A DNA stretch of 64,000 bases from Paraburkholderia sp. CNPSo 3274 (lineage in GTDB: Bacteria > Pseudomonadota > Gammaproteobacteria > Burkholderiales > Burkholderiaceae), in the NCBI RefSeq assembly GCF_024206475.1, contig NZ_JAMBPR010000026.1, positions 1-64,000 of the forward strand, read 5' to 3'. The notes under the pieces were generated by a model that did not search any database, was not told the origin of the DNA, and worked only from the letters and a program-made list of their open reading frames with translations. This document shows, one piece after another, positions 55,968-63,505 of this stretch. The translations under genes and the position numbers were made by a program. Numbering within the stretch: the first letter of the stretch is position 1; each line of letters starts with the position of its first letter.

Positions 55968-57035
55968 TTGAGTCGTTACTGGAGTGACATCGTCAACCGG
56001 CTCGTGCCCTACGTGCCGGGCGAACAGCCCGCGCTCGCAAAGCCGGTCAAGCTCAACACCAACGAGAATCCGTATGCGCCCTCTCCGCGTGTGCTCGAGG
56101 CGATCCGCCACGAGCTTGCCGAGACGGGCGAGTCGCTGCGCCGCTATCCCGACCCGGTCGCGAAGCGTCTGCGCGCCGCCGTGGCCGCGCATCACGGCAT
56201 CCGCGCGGAGCAGGTGTTCGTCGGCAACGGCTCGGACGAGGTGCTAGCTCACGCGTTCCAGGCACTGCTCAAGCACGACAAGCCGATCCTCTTTCCCGAC
56301 ATCACCTACAGCTTCTACCCGACCTACGCGCGGCTCTACGAGGTCGAGTACCGCACAGTGCCGCTCAGCGAGCAGTTCACCATTCGGGTCGACGACTTCC
56401 GCCAGCCGAATGGCGGCGTGATCTTCCCGAATCCGAATGCGCCCACGGGTCACGCGCTGCCGCTCGCGGAAATCGAGCGGCTTGTCGCGGCGAACACGGA
56501 ATCCGTGGTGGTGATCGACGAAGCGTATGTGGATTTCGGCGCCGAATCGGCGATCGCGCTGATCGACCGCTATCCGAACCTGCTGGTCGTGCACACGACT
56601 TCGAAATCGCGCTCGCTCGCGGGCATGCGCGTGGGTTTCGCGTTCGGTCACCCCGATCTCGTCGATGCGCTCAACCGCGTGAAGGACAGCTTCAACTCGT
56701 ACCCGCTCGACCGTCTCGCGCAAGCCGCCGCCACAGCCGCTTACGAAGACGCCGAGTGGCTCAGGACCACGAGCGCGCGCGTGATCGCAAGCCGCGAGCG
56801 CCTGACGGCCGCGCTCACGGCGCTTGGCTTCGAGGTGGTGCCTTCGGCGGCGAATTTCGTGTTTGCGAAGCATCCTGCGCACGACGCGGCCGCAATTGCG
56901 GCCAAGCTGCGCGAAAAAGAGATCTTCGTGCGCCATTTCAACGCGCCGCGCGTGAATCAGCATCTGCGCATCTCGATCGGCACCGATGCCGAGTGCGATA
57001 CGCTCGTCGATGCGTTGAAGGCCATCGTCGCGTGA
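55968..57035 (+). CDS. hisC: Histidinol-phosphate aminotransferase
   Basis: Fold-type I PLP aminotransferase of 355 residues, converting imidazole-acetol phosphate to histidinol phosphate. LNTNENPYAPSP N-terminal substrate region, NGSDEVL, FPNPNAPTGHALP, VVIDEAYVDF with the PLP Asp, and PLP lysine in TSKSRSLAGMRVGFAFG. TTG start at 55968 preceded by AAGGAGAG. It lies outside the main his operon, so it may be a second HisC copy or act on a related substrate. Confidence 0.9.
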   Translation: MSRYWSDIVNRLVPYVPGEQPALAKPVKLNTNENPYAPSPRVLEAIRHELAETGESLRRYPDPVAKRLRAAVAAHHGIRAEQVFVGNGSDEVLAHAFQALLKHDKPILFPDITYSFYPTYARLYEVEYRTVPLSEQFTIRVDDFRQPNGGVIFPNPNAPTGHALPLAEIERLVAANTESVVVIDEAYVDFGAESAIALIDRYPNLLVVHTTSKSRSLAGMRVGFAFGHPDLVDALNRVKDSFNSYPLDRLAQAAATAAYEDAEWLRTTSARVIASRERLTAALTALGFEVVPSAANFVFAKHPAHDAAAIAAKLREKEIFVRHFNAPRVNQHLRISIGTDAECDTLVDALKAIVA

Positions 57036-57054
57036 GAAGACGGCAAGATGAAAT

Positions 57055-57082
57055 AAAAAACGCGCCAGTTGGCGCGTTTTTT
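57055..57082. terminator. Bidirectional terminator between hisC and fdx
   Basis: CGCGCC-AGTT-GGCGCG stem flanked by six A on one side and six T on the other, so it can stop transcription from both convergent genes, hisC (+) and the ferredoxin gene (-). Confidence 0.93.
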
Positions 57083-57103
57083 ATTTCCGGAGGATTCCGC
57101 GAT

Positions 57104-57364
57104 TCAGGCGTTGTTCTTCGCCGCCGTCAGCGCGTGATACTTCTGCATCAATTGCTCGGGCGACTCGACATGCTCCGGGTTCTTGGGAATGCACTCCACC
57201 GGGCACACCTGGATGCATTGCGGCTCATCGAAATGGCCGACACATTCGGTGCACTTTTTCGGGTCGATCACGTAGATTTCCGGGCCCATCGAGATCGCGT
57301 CGTTAGGGCACTCGGGCTCGCACACGTCGCAATTGATGCACTCGTCGGTAATCATCAGGGCCAT
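57104..57364 (-). CDS. YfhL-family 2[4Fe-4S] ferredoxin
   Basis: Small electron carrier of 86 residues. Two clusters: CINCDVCEPECP (Cys-x2-Cys-x2-Cys-x3-Cys), and a second with the Allochromatium/YfhL-type insertion CTECVGHFDEPQCIQVCP plus the downstream Cys in VECIPKN. Such ferredoxins have very low potentials; the partner is unknown. Conserved beside coaD in this family. ATG 57364. Confidence 0.93.
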   Translation of the reverse strand: MALMITDECINCDVCEPECPNDAISMGPEIYVIDPKKCTECVGHFDEPQCIQVCPVECIPKNPEHVESPEQLMQKYHALTAAKNNA

Positions 57365-57444
57365 GCTGTTCTCACTTCCTGCCGGCGCGAGGGCCGGCTC
57401 ACACGTTGCTCAGCCCTATAGTTTACGCTGCTTTCGCCGCGCGT

Positions 57445-57948
57445 TCACACCTTCGTAGCCGTGCCGCCCATCGAGGCCACCTTGTCCTGCAAGCGCTTTT
57501 CCACGGAAGGAAACACGAACTTGCTCACATCGCCGCCCAATTGGGCGATTTCACGCACGATCGTGCCTGAAATGAACTGATATTGGTCCGAAGGCGTCAT
57601 GAACATCGTCTCCACGTCGGGCAGCAGGTAGCGGTTCATGCCCGCCATCTGAAATTCGTACTCGAAGTCCGACACTGCGCGCAGGCCGCGCACGATCACG
57701 CGTGCGTTATTGGTCCGCACGAAGTCCTTCAACAGGCCCTTGAAGCTCATGACCTGCACGTTCGGATAGTGGCCGAGCACCTCGTGGGCAATCTCGAGCC
57801 GCTCGTCGAGCGAGAAGAAAGGCTTCTTGTTGCGGCTGTCCGCAACGCCGACTACCAGCGTGTCGAAAATGCTCGACGCGCGCCGCACGAGATCTTCGTG
57901 GCCGCGCGTGAGCGGATCGAAGGTACCGGGGTACACGGCGACTACCAT
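57445..57948 (-). CDS. coaD: Phosphopantetheine adenylyltransferase
   Basis: CoaD of 167 residues, fourth step of CoA synthesis. Nucleotidyltransferase motif AVYPGTFDPLTRGHEDLVRR with T/HxGH signature, RGLRAVSDFEYEFQMAGMNR, and QFISGTIVREIAQLGGD (ISSTxVR-type motif with Gly instead of the second Ser). ATG 57948 with GGAGAAG just upstream. Downstream of rsmD on the same strand. Confidence 0.96.
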   Translation of the reverse strand: MVVAVYPGTFDPLTRGHEDLVRRASSIFDTLVVGVADSRNKKPFFSLDERLEIAHEVLGHYPNVQVMSFKGLLKDFVRTNNARVIVRGLRAVSDFEYEFQMAGMNRYLLPDVETMFMTPSDQYQFISGTIVREIAQLGGDVSKFVFPSVEKRLQDKVASMGGTATKV

Positions 57949-58056
57949 GAGGCTTCTCCTCTCAACAGAAATGGGGTGCAATGCAATGCCGTGGCAACGT
58001 ATGCACACGTGCGTGCGTGACGGCCAAGCCGCCCGCCGCTTCTTATCGAACGCGCA

Positions 58057-58704
58057 TTATTCCTCATTTTCGCGCTGCAGCAAATGATAGTGAACCGCAC
58101 CCGCCCTGCCCTCGCGCACCACGCTCCAGCCCGCCAGCGCGGGCCGCGCAGCCGGATCGATGAACTCACCCGACTCCACGTAAAGCCAGCCGTCCTGGGC
58201 GACGAGCGGCGCGGCCAGCTCGAGCGCACGCTCGAGCAGCGCAGTGTCGCCGAACGGGGGATCGAGGAACACCACATCGAACGAGCCTGGCGCGAGATTG
58301 GCCGCGAGGCGCAGTGCGTCGGCTTCCGCGATTTCGACCATGCGCGCGCCAAGGCGCGCCTGGTTCGAGCGCAATTGCGCGGCGGCGCGCGCGCTGCGCT
58401 CCACCATCACGACGCGTGCGGCGCCGCGCGAGGCCGCCTCGAAGCCGAGGCCGCCGCTGCCCGCGAAAAGGTCGAGGCATCGCAGGCCGTCGAGGCGCTG
58501 GCCGAGCCAGTTGAAGAGCGTTTCGCGCACGCGGTCGGGGGTTGGGCGCAGACCATCGAGATCGAGCACCGGCAGCGGCGTGCGCTTCCAGTCGCCGCCG
58601 ATGATGCGGATCGTGTGCGCGCCGCCGCCGCCGCCACCACGTGCGCGCGGATCGGATTGATGGGTGCGGCCGCCTTGGCCACGTGAAGATGAGGAACGGG
58701 TCAT
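58057..58704 (-). CDS. rsmD: 16S rRNA m2G966 methyltransferase RsmD
   Basis: SAM-dependent methyltransferase of 215 residues acting on the 30S subunit. An N-terminal Arg/Gly-rich extension (1-28) precedes IRIIGGDWKRTPLPVLD; the SAM site is LDLFAGSGGLGFEAASRG; the catalytic motif reads LDPPFGD (D/N-PP-F). ATG 58704. Divergent from ftsY across about 290 bases with no gene. Confidence 0.93.
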   Translation of the reverse strand: MTRSSSSRGQGGRTHQSDPRARGGGGGGAHTIRIIGGDWKRTPLPVLDLDGLRPTPDRVRETLFNWLGQRLDGLRCLDLFAGSGGLGFEAASRGAARVVMVERSARAAAQLRSNQARLGARMVEIAEADALRLAANLAPGSFDVVFLDPPFGDTALLERALELAAPLVAQDGWLYVESGEFIDPAARPALAGWSVVREGRAGAVHYHLLQRENEE

Positions 58705-58995
58705 GCGTTGGGTCGTACGGCTGCGTGCATTTGACCTCCGGCAGCCAACTTGCCGGCGGAACTCGACTGTGAGGTTCGGGCGCGACGCTTTCGCATCGCG
58801 CCCTCCAATGCGCGCACGTTACCACAGGGGCGCGCAGGTGCCGCGCACGCGCCACAACGACCCCACGACGACGCCGCAGCGACTCCAGCCAATGCGCCTG
58901 ATAAAATGCTATGTTTTCCGCGCGTTACCTCTTCCCAAGCCGTCGCTGACCGCCCCTCGGTCCGACTCGCAGCGCGCCTGACCCACCCCCAGACC

Positions 58996-60144
58996 ATGTT
59001 CAGTTTCTTCAAACGATTCCGCGGCTCGAAGGACACCGAGAACGCGCAGGACGAAGCCACCTTCGAGGCGCCGGACGAGGCTGTTGAAGCGCCCACCAGC
59101 GCGGCGCGCGAAACGTCGCCCGCGCCGTCCGCTCCACCGGCCGTGATCGCTCCGGTCAAGCCGCAACAAGCCGCCAACGACAACGACGACGACGATCCGC
59201 AAGCCGTCGAAATCGTCCCGCCGCCCGCGCTCGAGGCCGCCGCAAAGCAATCGTGGCTCACGCGCCTGAGGTCGGGGCTCTCGAAAACCGGCTCGAACAT
59301 CCAGAGCATCTTCGTCAATGCGAAGATCGACGACGATCTCTACGAGGAGCTGGAAACCGCGCTGCTGATGTCGGATGCGGGCGTCGACGCGACCGAATAT
59401 CTGCTCGAAACGCTGCGCCAGAAGGTGCGCGCCGAGCGCCTGACCGACGCACTGCAGGTGAAGAACGCCCTGCGCGAGCTGCTCATCGGCCTGCTCAAGC
59501 CGCTCGAAAAGTCGCTCATGCTCGGCCGCGCGCAGCCGCTCGTGATGATGATCGCGGGCGTGAACGGCGCGGGCAAGACCACCAGCATCGGCAAGCTCGC
59601 CAAGCATCTGCAAAGCTTCGACCAGAGCGTGCTGCTCGCCGCCGGCGACACGTTCCGCGCCGCCGCGCGCGAACAGCTCGCCATCTGGGGCCAGCGCAAC
59701 AACGTGACGGTCGTGCAGCAGGAAAGCGGCGACCCGGCGGCGGTGATCTTCGACGCCGTGAGCGCCGCGCGCGCACGCCGCATCGACGTGGTGATGGCCG
59801 ACACCGCGGGCCGCCTGCCCACGCAACTGCACCTGATGGACGAGCTGAAGAAGGTCAAGCGCGTGATCGGCAAGTCGTTCGACGGTGCGCCGCACGAGGT
59901 GGTGCTCGTGATCGACGCGAACACGGGCCAGAACGCGCTCGCACAGGTCAAGGCTTTCGACGACGCGCTCGGCCTCACCGGCCTCATCGTCACGAAGCTC
60001 GACGGCACCGCCAAGGGCGGCATTCTCGCCGCGATCGCGCGGCAACGCCCGATTCCCGTGTATTTCATCGGCGTGGGCGAAAAGGTGGAGGACCTGCAGC
60101 CGTTCGTCGCCGAAGAATTCGCCGACGCGCTGCTTGGCAGCTGA
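58996..60144 (+). CDS. ftsY: Signal recognition particle receptor FtsY
   Basis: SRP receptor GTPase of 382 residues that docks SRP-ribosome complexes at the membrane. Basic amphipathic start MFSFFKRFRG, acidic A region (about 12-85), then N domain and G domain: GVNGAGKTTSIGKLAK, DTAGRLPTQ, TKLDGTAKGG. ATG 58996. Followed by a perfect 14-bp terminator hairpin. TAAAAT at 58902-58907 could be a -10 of its promoter. Confidence 0.96.
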   Translation: MFSFFKRFRGSKDTENAQDEATFEAPDEAVEAPTSAARETSPAPSAPPAVIAPVKPQQAANDNDDDDPQAVEIVPPPALEAAAKQSWLTRLRSGLSKTGSNIQSIFVNAKIDDDLYEELETALLMSDAGVDATEYLLETLRQKVRAERLTDALQVKNALRELLIGLLKPLEKSLMLGRAQPLVMMIAGVNGAGKTTSIGKLAKHLQSFDQSVLLAAGDTFRAAAREQLAIWGQRNNVTVVQQESGDPAAVIFDAVSAARARRIDVVMADTAGRLPTQLHLMDELKKVKRVIGKSFDGAPHEVVLVIDANTGQNALAQVKAFDDALGLTGLIVTKLDGTAKGGILAAIARQRPIPVYFIGVGEKVEDLQPFVAEEFADALLGS

Positions 60145-60173
60145 CAGCGCGCTTTACCCGGACTTAGACGCAC

Positions 60174-60205
60174 GAAGGGCGTCGTTCTCACGAACGACGC
60201 CCTTC
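60174..60205. terminator. Terminator between ftsY and maiA
   Basis: Perfect 14-bp stem (60174-60187 / 60192-60205) with a TCAC loop, between the convergent ends of ftsY and maiA. On the plus strand it is followed by TTCATT, a weak T tract. Confidence 0.7.
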
Positions 60206-60226
60206 TTCATTGGTACGGTCAGACGC

Positions 60227-60874
60227 TCATTCCGTATCCGGCTGCATACCCGGCGCGGCGCGCGCAAACGCATCGAGCGTGAGCGCGTAGTCGTTGATGC
60301 GCTGAATGGTCGGGTAACGCGTCGTGTCGATCTTGAACCGGTTCGCGTTGTAGACCTGCGGCACGATGCAAAGATCGGCGACAGTCGGCGTGTCGCCGAA
60401 CGCGAGCTTGCCGGTGCGCGGATCGCTGGCGAGCCGCTGTTCGAGCGTCGCGAAGCCCGCCTCGATCCAGTGGCGATACCACGCGTCTTTCGTCGCATCA
60501 TCCGCGCCCACGGTGTGCTTGAGGTACTTGAGCACGCGCAGGTTGTCCACCGGATGAATCTCGCACGCCACCTGCAGCGCGAGTGAGCGCACGTGAGCGC
60601 GATCGATGGGCGACTTCGGCAGCAGCGGCGGCTCGGGATGCGTCTCTTCCAGATACTCGATGATCGCGAGCGACTGCTGGAGCGTGTGCCCTTCGTCGTC
60701 GACGAACGCCGGCACGATCGCGTCGGGATTCACCTGGCGGTAGGCGGGCTTGAGCTGCTCGCCGCCGTCGCGCACGAGGTGAACCGGGACGTACTCGTAC
60801 GGCAGGTTTTTCAGATTCAACGCAATACGCACTCGATACGATGCCGAACTGCGGAAATAGCTGTAAAGCTTCAT
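60227..60874 (-). CDS. maiA: Maleylacetoacetate isomerase (zeta-class GST)
   Basis: Glutathione-dependent isomerase of 215 residues in aromatic (tyrosine/homogentisate or gentisate) breakdown. N-terminal thioredoxin-like domain with the zeta-class YFRSSASYRVRIALNLK motif (glutathione-binding Ser pair), QSLAIIEYLEETHP; C-terminal helical domain with EIHPVDNLRVLKYL and FGDTPTVADLCIVPQ. It could instead be a maleylpyruvate isomerase such as NagL. Cotranscription with the downstream-positioned fumarylacetoacetate hydrolase-family gene (44 bases upstream) supports this pathway. Confidence 0.9.
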   Translation of the reverse strand: MKLYSYFRSSASYRVRIALNLKNLPYEYVPVHLVRDGGEQLKPAYRQVNPDAIVPAFVDDEGHTLQQSLAIIEYLEETHPEPPLLPKSPIDRAHVRSLALQVACEIHPVDNLRVLKYLKHTVGADDATKDAWYRHWIEAGFATLEQRLASDPRTGKLAFGDTPTVADLCIVPQVYNANRFKIDTTRYPTIQRINDYALTLDAFARAAPGMQPDTE

Positions 60875-60918
60875 GCTCCTCTCTTGCTCCCCTTGAATCG
60901 TGATGCGGCCCGCGCCGC

Positions 60919-61617
60919 TCAGACGACCCGCACGGCGAATTCGCCGATCCCTGCCACACCGCCCGTCATCAGGTCGCCCTTGACCACGGCGCCCACGCCT
61001 TCGGGCGTGCCCGTGTAGATCAGGTCGCCGGCCTTGAGCTCGAACAGCGTCGAAAGGAACGCGATCGTGTCGGCAACCGGCCAGATCATCTGCGAGATGT
61101 CGGAGCGCTGCTTGTCTTCACCGTTGACCGCGAGCCAGATTTCGCCCTTCGCGAGCTGGCCGATCTTCGAAACCGGATGGATCGGGCCGATCGGCGCCGA
61201 ATGGTCGAAGCCCTTGGCCGTATCCCACGGACGACCGAGCTTCTTCGCCTCACCCTGCAAGTCGCGGCGCGTCATATCGAGGCCGAGCGCATAGCCATAC
61301 ACGTGGTCGAGCGCGCTCGCGACAGGAATGTCCTTGCCGCCCTTGCCGATCGCCGCAACGAGTTCCATCTCGAAGTGCACGTTCTGCGATTGCGCAGGAT
61401 ACGGAAATTCGGCGGTCGAGCCGGGCGCAACGTAGAGCACGGCGTCGGCGGGCTTGGAGAAGAAGAACGGCGGTTCACGGTTCGGATCGTGGCCCATCTC
61501 GCGCGCGTGCGCTTCGTAGTTGCGGCCAACGCAGTAGATCCGCCGCACCGGGAAACGCGTGTCGCTGCCGGCCACCGGCACCGAGGCGAGCGCCGCCGGT
61601 TCGAATACGTACGTCAT
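60919..61617 (-). CDS. Fumarylacetoacetate hydrolase-family protein
   Basis: FAH-superfamily hydrolase of 232 residues. The metal site is visible as FFFSKPADA, then FEMELVAAIGKGGKDI (two Glu ligands), YALGLDMTRRDLQ with the Asp ligand, and GDLIYTGTPEGVG. Short FAH proteins include fumarylpyruvate hydrolase (NagK-type), acylpyruvases and oxaloacetate decarboxylase. With maiA directly downstream, fumarylpyruvate or fumarylacetoacetate cleavage is likely. No ring-cleaving dioxygenase is in the window. Confidence 0.88.
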   Translation of the reverse strand: MTYVFEPAALASVPVAGSDTRFPVRRIYCVGRNYEAHAREMGHDPNREPPFFFSKPADAVLYVAPGSTAEFPYPAQSQNVHFEMELVAAIGKGGKDIPVASALDHVYGYALGLDMTRRDLQGEAKKLGRPWDTAKGFDHSAPIGPIHPVSKIGQLAKGEIWLAVNGEDKQRSDISQMIWPVADTIAFLSTLFELKAGDLIYTGTPEGVGAVVKGDLMTGGVAGIGEFAVRVV

Positions 61618-61766
61618 GGAGTTCTCCGTCTTTGTGATGGGGCGTGCGCGAGGCACGCGGCCTGTACATCTTTAGGGCTTTTAAGGCGTGAAGGCACGGC
61701 TTGCGCCGCCAGAACAATCGCGAGTGTAACGCGCGACGGTGAGCGTGCGCGGCGGAGACTTCAAGT

Positions 61767-61822
61767 GGCCGGCGCGGTGCGGCCGGCGCGGTGCAGCCGG
61801 CGAGGTGCGGCCGGCGAGGTGG
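61767..61822. repeat. Four tandem 14-bp repeats upstream of ybiB
   Basis: Units of the form GGCCGGCGCGGTGC, two identical then two variants with GAGG in place of GCGG; a fifth related copy stands at 61849-61862. They lie between the FAH-family gene start (61617) and ybiB, in very GC-rich DNA. Probably slippage; an effect on transcription is possible but unproven. Confidence 0.8.
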
Positions 61823-61947
61823 GGTCCGCCCAGGCGGGCCGCAGGCGTGGCCGGCGAGGCACGGCGTGCTCGTGCGATACTTCTCGCATCCCCCATTTCA
61901 ATATGACGGCGGCCCGCCGCACGCCGTCGAACGAACCGCGCTCGCCC

Positions 61948-62910
61948 ATGACCACCGCCGACTCCACCGACATCTTCCCGTGCGCCCGCTTCATCAAGGA
62001 GATCGGCCGCGGACCGCACGGCGCACGCTCGCTCTCGTCCGAAGACACGCATGCCCTTTACGCCGCCATGCTCGACGGCCGCGTGCCCGAGCTGGAGCTA
62101 GGCGCGGTCCTGCTCGCCTACCGCCTTAAGGGCGAAACCGCGGATGAGCTGGCCGCCATGCTCGCCGCGGCGCACGCCTCGTTCGCGCCGCTCGCGGTGC
62201 CGCGCGGCGACTATCGGCCTGTGTCGATCCCAAGCTACAACGGTGCGCGCAAGCAGCCGAATCTCGTGCCGCTGCTCGCCTTGCTGCTCGCGCGCGAAGG
62301 CGTGCCGGCGCTCGTGCACGGCGTCGTCACCGATCCGGGCCGCATCACGAGCGCGGAAATCTTCGCGGCGCTGAATCGGCCCGAAGCACGCGATCACGCC
62401 GAAATCGAGGCGCAACTGGCGTCGGGCCGCGTGGCGTTTTCGTCGATCGAAACGCTCGCGCCCAAACTCGCGCGCCTGCTCTCGATGCGCCGGCGCATGG
62501 GCGTGCGCAACTCCACACATACGCTCGTCAAGCTGCTGCAGCCGTTCGCCGAGCCGGGCCTGCGTCTCGTGAACTACACGCACCCGCCGTACCGCGAAAG
62601 CCTGAGCGCCCTCTTCGCGGCGCATCCGGAAGCGGCGGTGGGCGGCGCATTGCTCGCGCGCGGCACCGAGGGCGAAGCCGTCGCCGACACACGCCGCCAG
62701 GTGCAGGTCGACTGGCTGCACGATGGCATCTGCGAAACGCTGATCGAACCGGAGCGCTCGTCGCCCGGCGCGCCCGAAGTCGATCTCCCCGAAGGCCGCG
62801 ACGCGCCCACTACGGCCGCCTGGATCGAAGCCGTGTTGCGCGGCGAAGCGCCGGTGCCGGAAGCGATCGCGCGCCAGATCGAGACGATCAAGCGCATCGC
62901 GAAGCACTAA
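61948..62910 (+). CDS. ybiB: YbiB-like nucleic-acid-binding protein (TrpD2/glycosyl-transferase-3 fold)
   Basis: Protein of 320 residues of the TrpD2 (YbiB) family: anthranilate phosphoribosyltransferase fold without that enzyme's activity, reported to bind nucleic acids, LexA-linked in E. coli. Segments: FIKEIGRGPHGARSLSSEDT, LGAVLLAYRLKGETADELAA, YNGARKQPNLVPLLALLLAR, MGVRNSTHTLVKLLQP. Start uncertain: ATG 61948 is used; ATG 61903 would add 15 residues, and neither has a clear ribosome binding site. Confidence 0.88.
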   Translation: MTTADSTDIFPCARFIKEIGRGPHGARSLSSEDTHALYAAMLDGRVPELELGAVLLAYRLKGETADELAAMLAAAHASFAPLAVPRGDYRPVSIPSYNGARKQPNLVPLLALLLAREGVPALVHGVVTDPGRITSAEIFAALNRPEARDHAEIEAQLASGRVAFSSIETLAPKLARLLSMRRRMGVRNSTHTLVKLLQPFAEPGLRLVNYTHPPYRESLSALFAAHPEAAVGGALLARGTEGEAVADTRRQVQVDWLHDGICETLIEPERSSPGAPEVDLPEGRDAPTTAAWIEAVLRGEAPVPEAIARQIETIKRIAKH

Positions 62911-63048
62911 CGATCGAACCAGAAACACGTCGCACAATCCGCTGAAAGCCGTATGGAGCGGGCAACCCGCGCGTTCCACCACAAGCGCATCGGCGCGCTT
63001 CGTCGGCCATCTTCACGGATCTCCACTCGGGCAATCGCAAATTCTCTG
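62911..63048 (+). other. Intergenic DNA between ybiB and the leu promoter
   Basis: No gene, terminator or repeat was recognised. The plus strand remains open from 62953 into the leader peptide, but that longer frame has no ribosome binding site and crosses the promoter, so it is not called. Confidence 0.5.
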
Positions 63049-63078
63049 TTGACACGCGCATCCGCCCTGATTTACATT
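63049..63078 (+). promoter_or_regulatory. Sigma-70-type promoter of the leu leader
   Basis: TTGACA (63049-63054), 18-base spacer, TACATT (63073-63078; four of six). Transcription would start at about 63085, which is the A of the leader-peptide ATG, so the mRNA may be leaderless. Confidence 0.65.
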
Positions 63079-63084
63079 GGACAA

Positions 63085-63156
63085 ATGCGTTCCTACCCGA
63101 ACCCCCTCCGAATTACCCTCGGCCGACTATCGGCCCTATCGCTACGCCTAGCCTAA
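63085..63156 (+). CDS. leuL: Leucine-rich leader peptide upstream of leuA
   Basis: Small ORF of 23 codons: MRSYPNPLRITLGRL then SALSLRLA. Six of the last 16 residues are Leu, encoded CTC, CTC, CTA, CTA, CTA, CTA; CUA is a rare Leu codon in this GC-rich genome, which makes ribosomes sensitive to charged tRNA-Leu. It begins at the predicted transcription start. Hairpins at 63121-63135 and 63140-63169 overlap the Leu codons. All this fits a ribosome-mediated attenuation leader for leuA, about 340 bases downstream. No T-rich intrinsic attenuator follows, so the final switch may act through Rho or translation. Too short for family evidence. Confidence 0.72.
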   Translation: MRSYPNPLRITLGRLSALSLRLA

Positions 63157-63169
63157 AGCTGGTGTAGCG
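63121..63169 (+). promoter_or_regulatory. Two hairpins overlapping the leader-peptide leucine codons
   Basis: First: GGCCGA-CTA-TCGGCC (63121-63135), whose loop is a Leu codon. Second: CGCTACGCC (63140-63148) pairs with GGTGTAGCG (63161-63169), extended by AGC/GCT after a bulged T, loop CTAAA; it includes the last Leu codon and the stop. A ribosome waiting at CUA would block these arms. Confidence 0.6.
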
Positions 63170-63264
63170 CCGCAACGACCCCCTCCTCCGGTCACCGCGG
63201 TCCTCCCAAAGCAGTTCTCGCAGTACCCCAAATCCGCTGTATCTCTACAACCTGTCGTCTGCAT

Positions 63265-63287
63265 TCGTCCGCTTACCGTTCGGACGA
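63265..63287 (+). promoter_or_regulatory. Hairpin before the leuA-proximal small ORF
   Basis: TCGTCCG / CGGACGA, 7-bp perfect stem with a 9-base loop, ending about five bases before the GAGG ribosome binding site of the small ORF at 63302. No T tract follows, so it is not an intrinsic terminator; it could act on translation or as an antiterminator partner. Confidence 0.4.
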
Positions 63288-63301
63288 GTCGCGAGGTCAA
63301 A

Positions 63302-63505
63302 ATGCACGTTGCATGGGCATCGTTCACGTCCGCTTTCGCCGCGCCGGCTACCGCCGTCACCGTGGCCGTCTTCTTCGCGTCCGAGGTTGCCGCCCGCACG
63401 CGTGAAGTTTCGCGCATCGTGCTCCGTCGCCAGCCCGCCAACCGCCCGCTGCCGACCGCCATCGCAAACGACACCATGAAGAACGAGGCTCGTCATGTTG
63501 CGTAA
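63302..63505 (+). CDS. Small ORF overlapping the leuA start (unknown function)
   Basis: Open frame of 67 codons with GAGG six bases before the ATG, mostly G or C at third positions, and an 11-base overlap with the leuA ATG. The N-terminal 30 residues are Ala/Val/Phe-rich and hydrophobic (ASFTSAFAAPATAVTVAVFF), possibly a membrane or signal segment; the rest is basic and polar. No family recognised. It may serve to couple ribosomes to leuA, or be a genuine small membrane protein. Existence as a protein is unproven. Confidence 0.5.
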   Translation: MHVAWASFTSAFAAPATAVTVAVFFASEVAARTREVSRIVLRRQPANRPLPTAIANDTMKNEARHVA

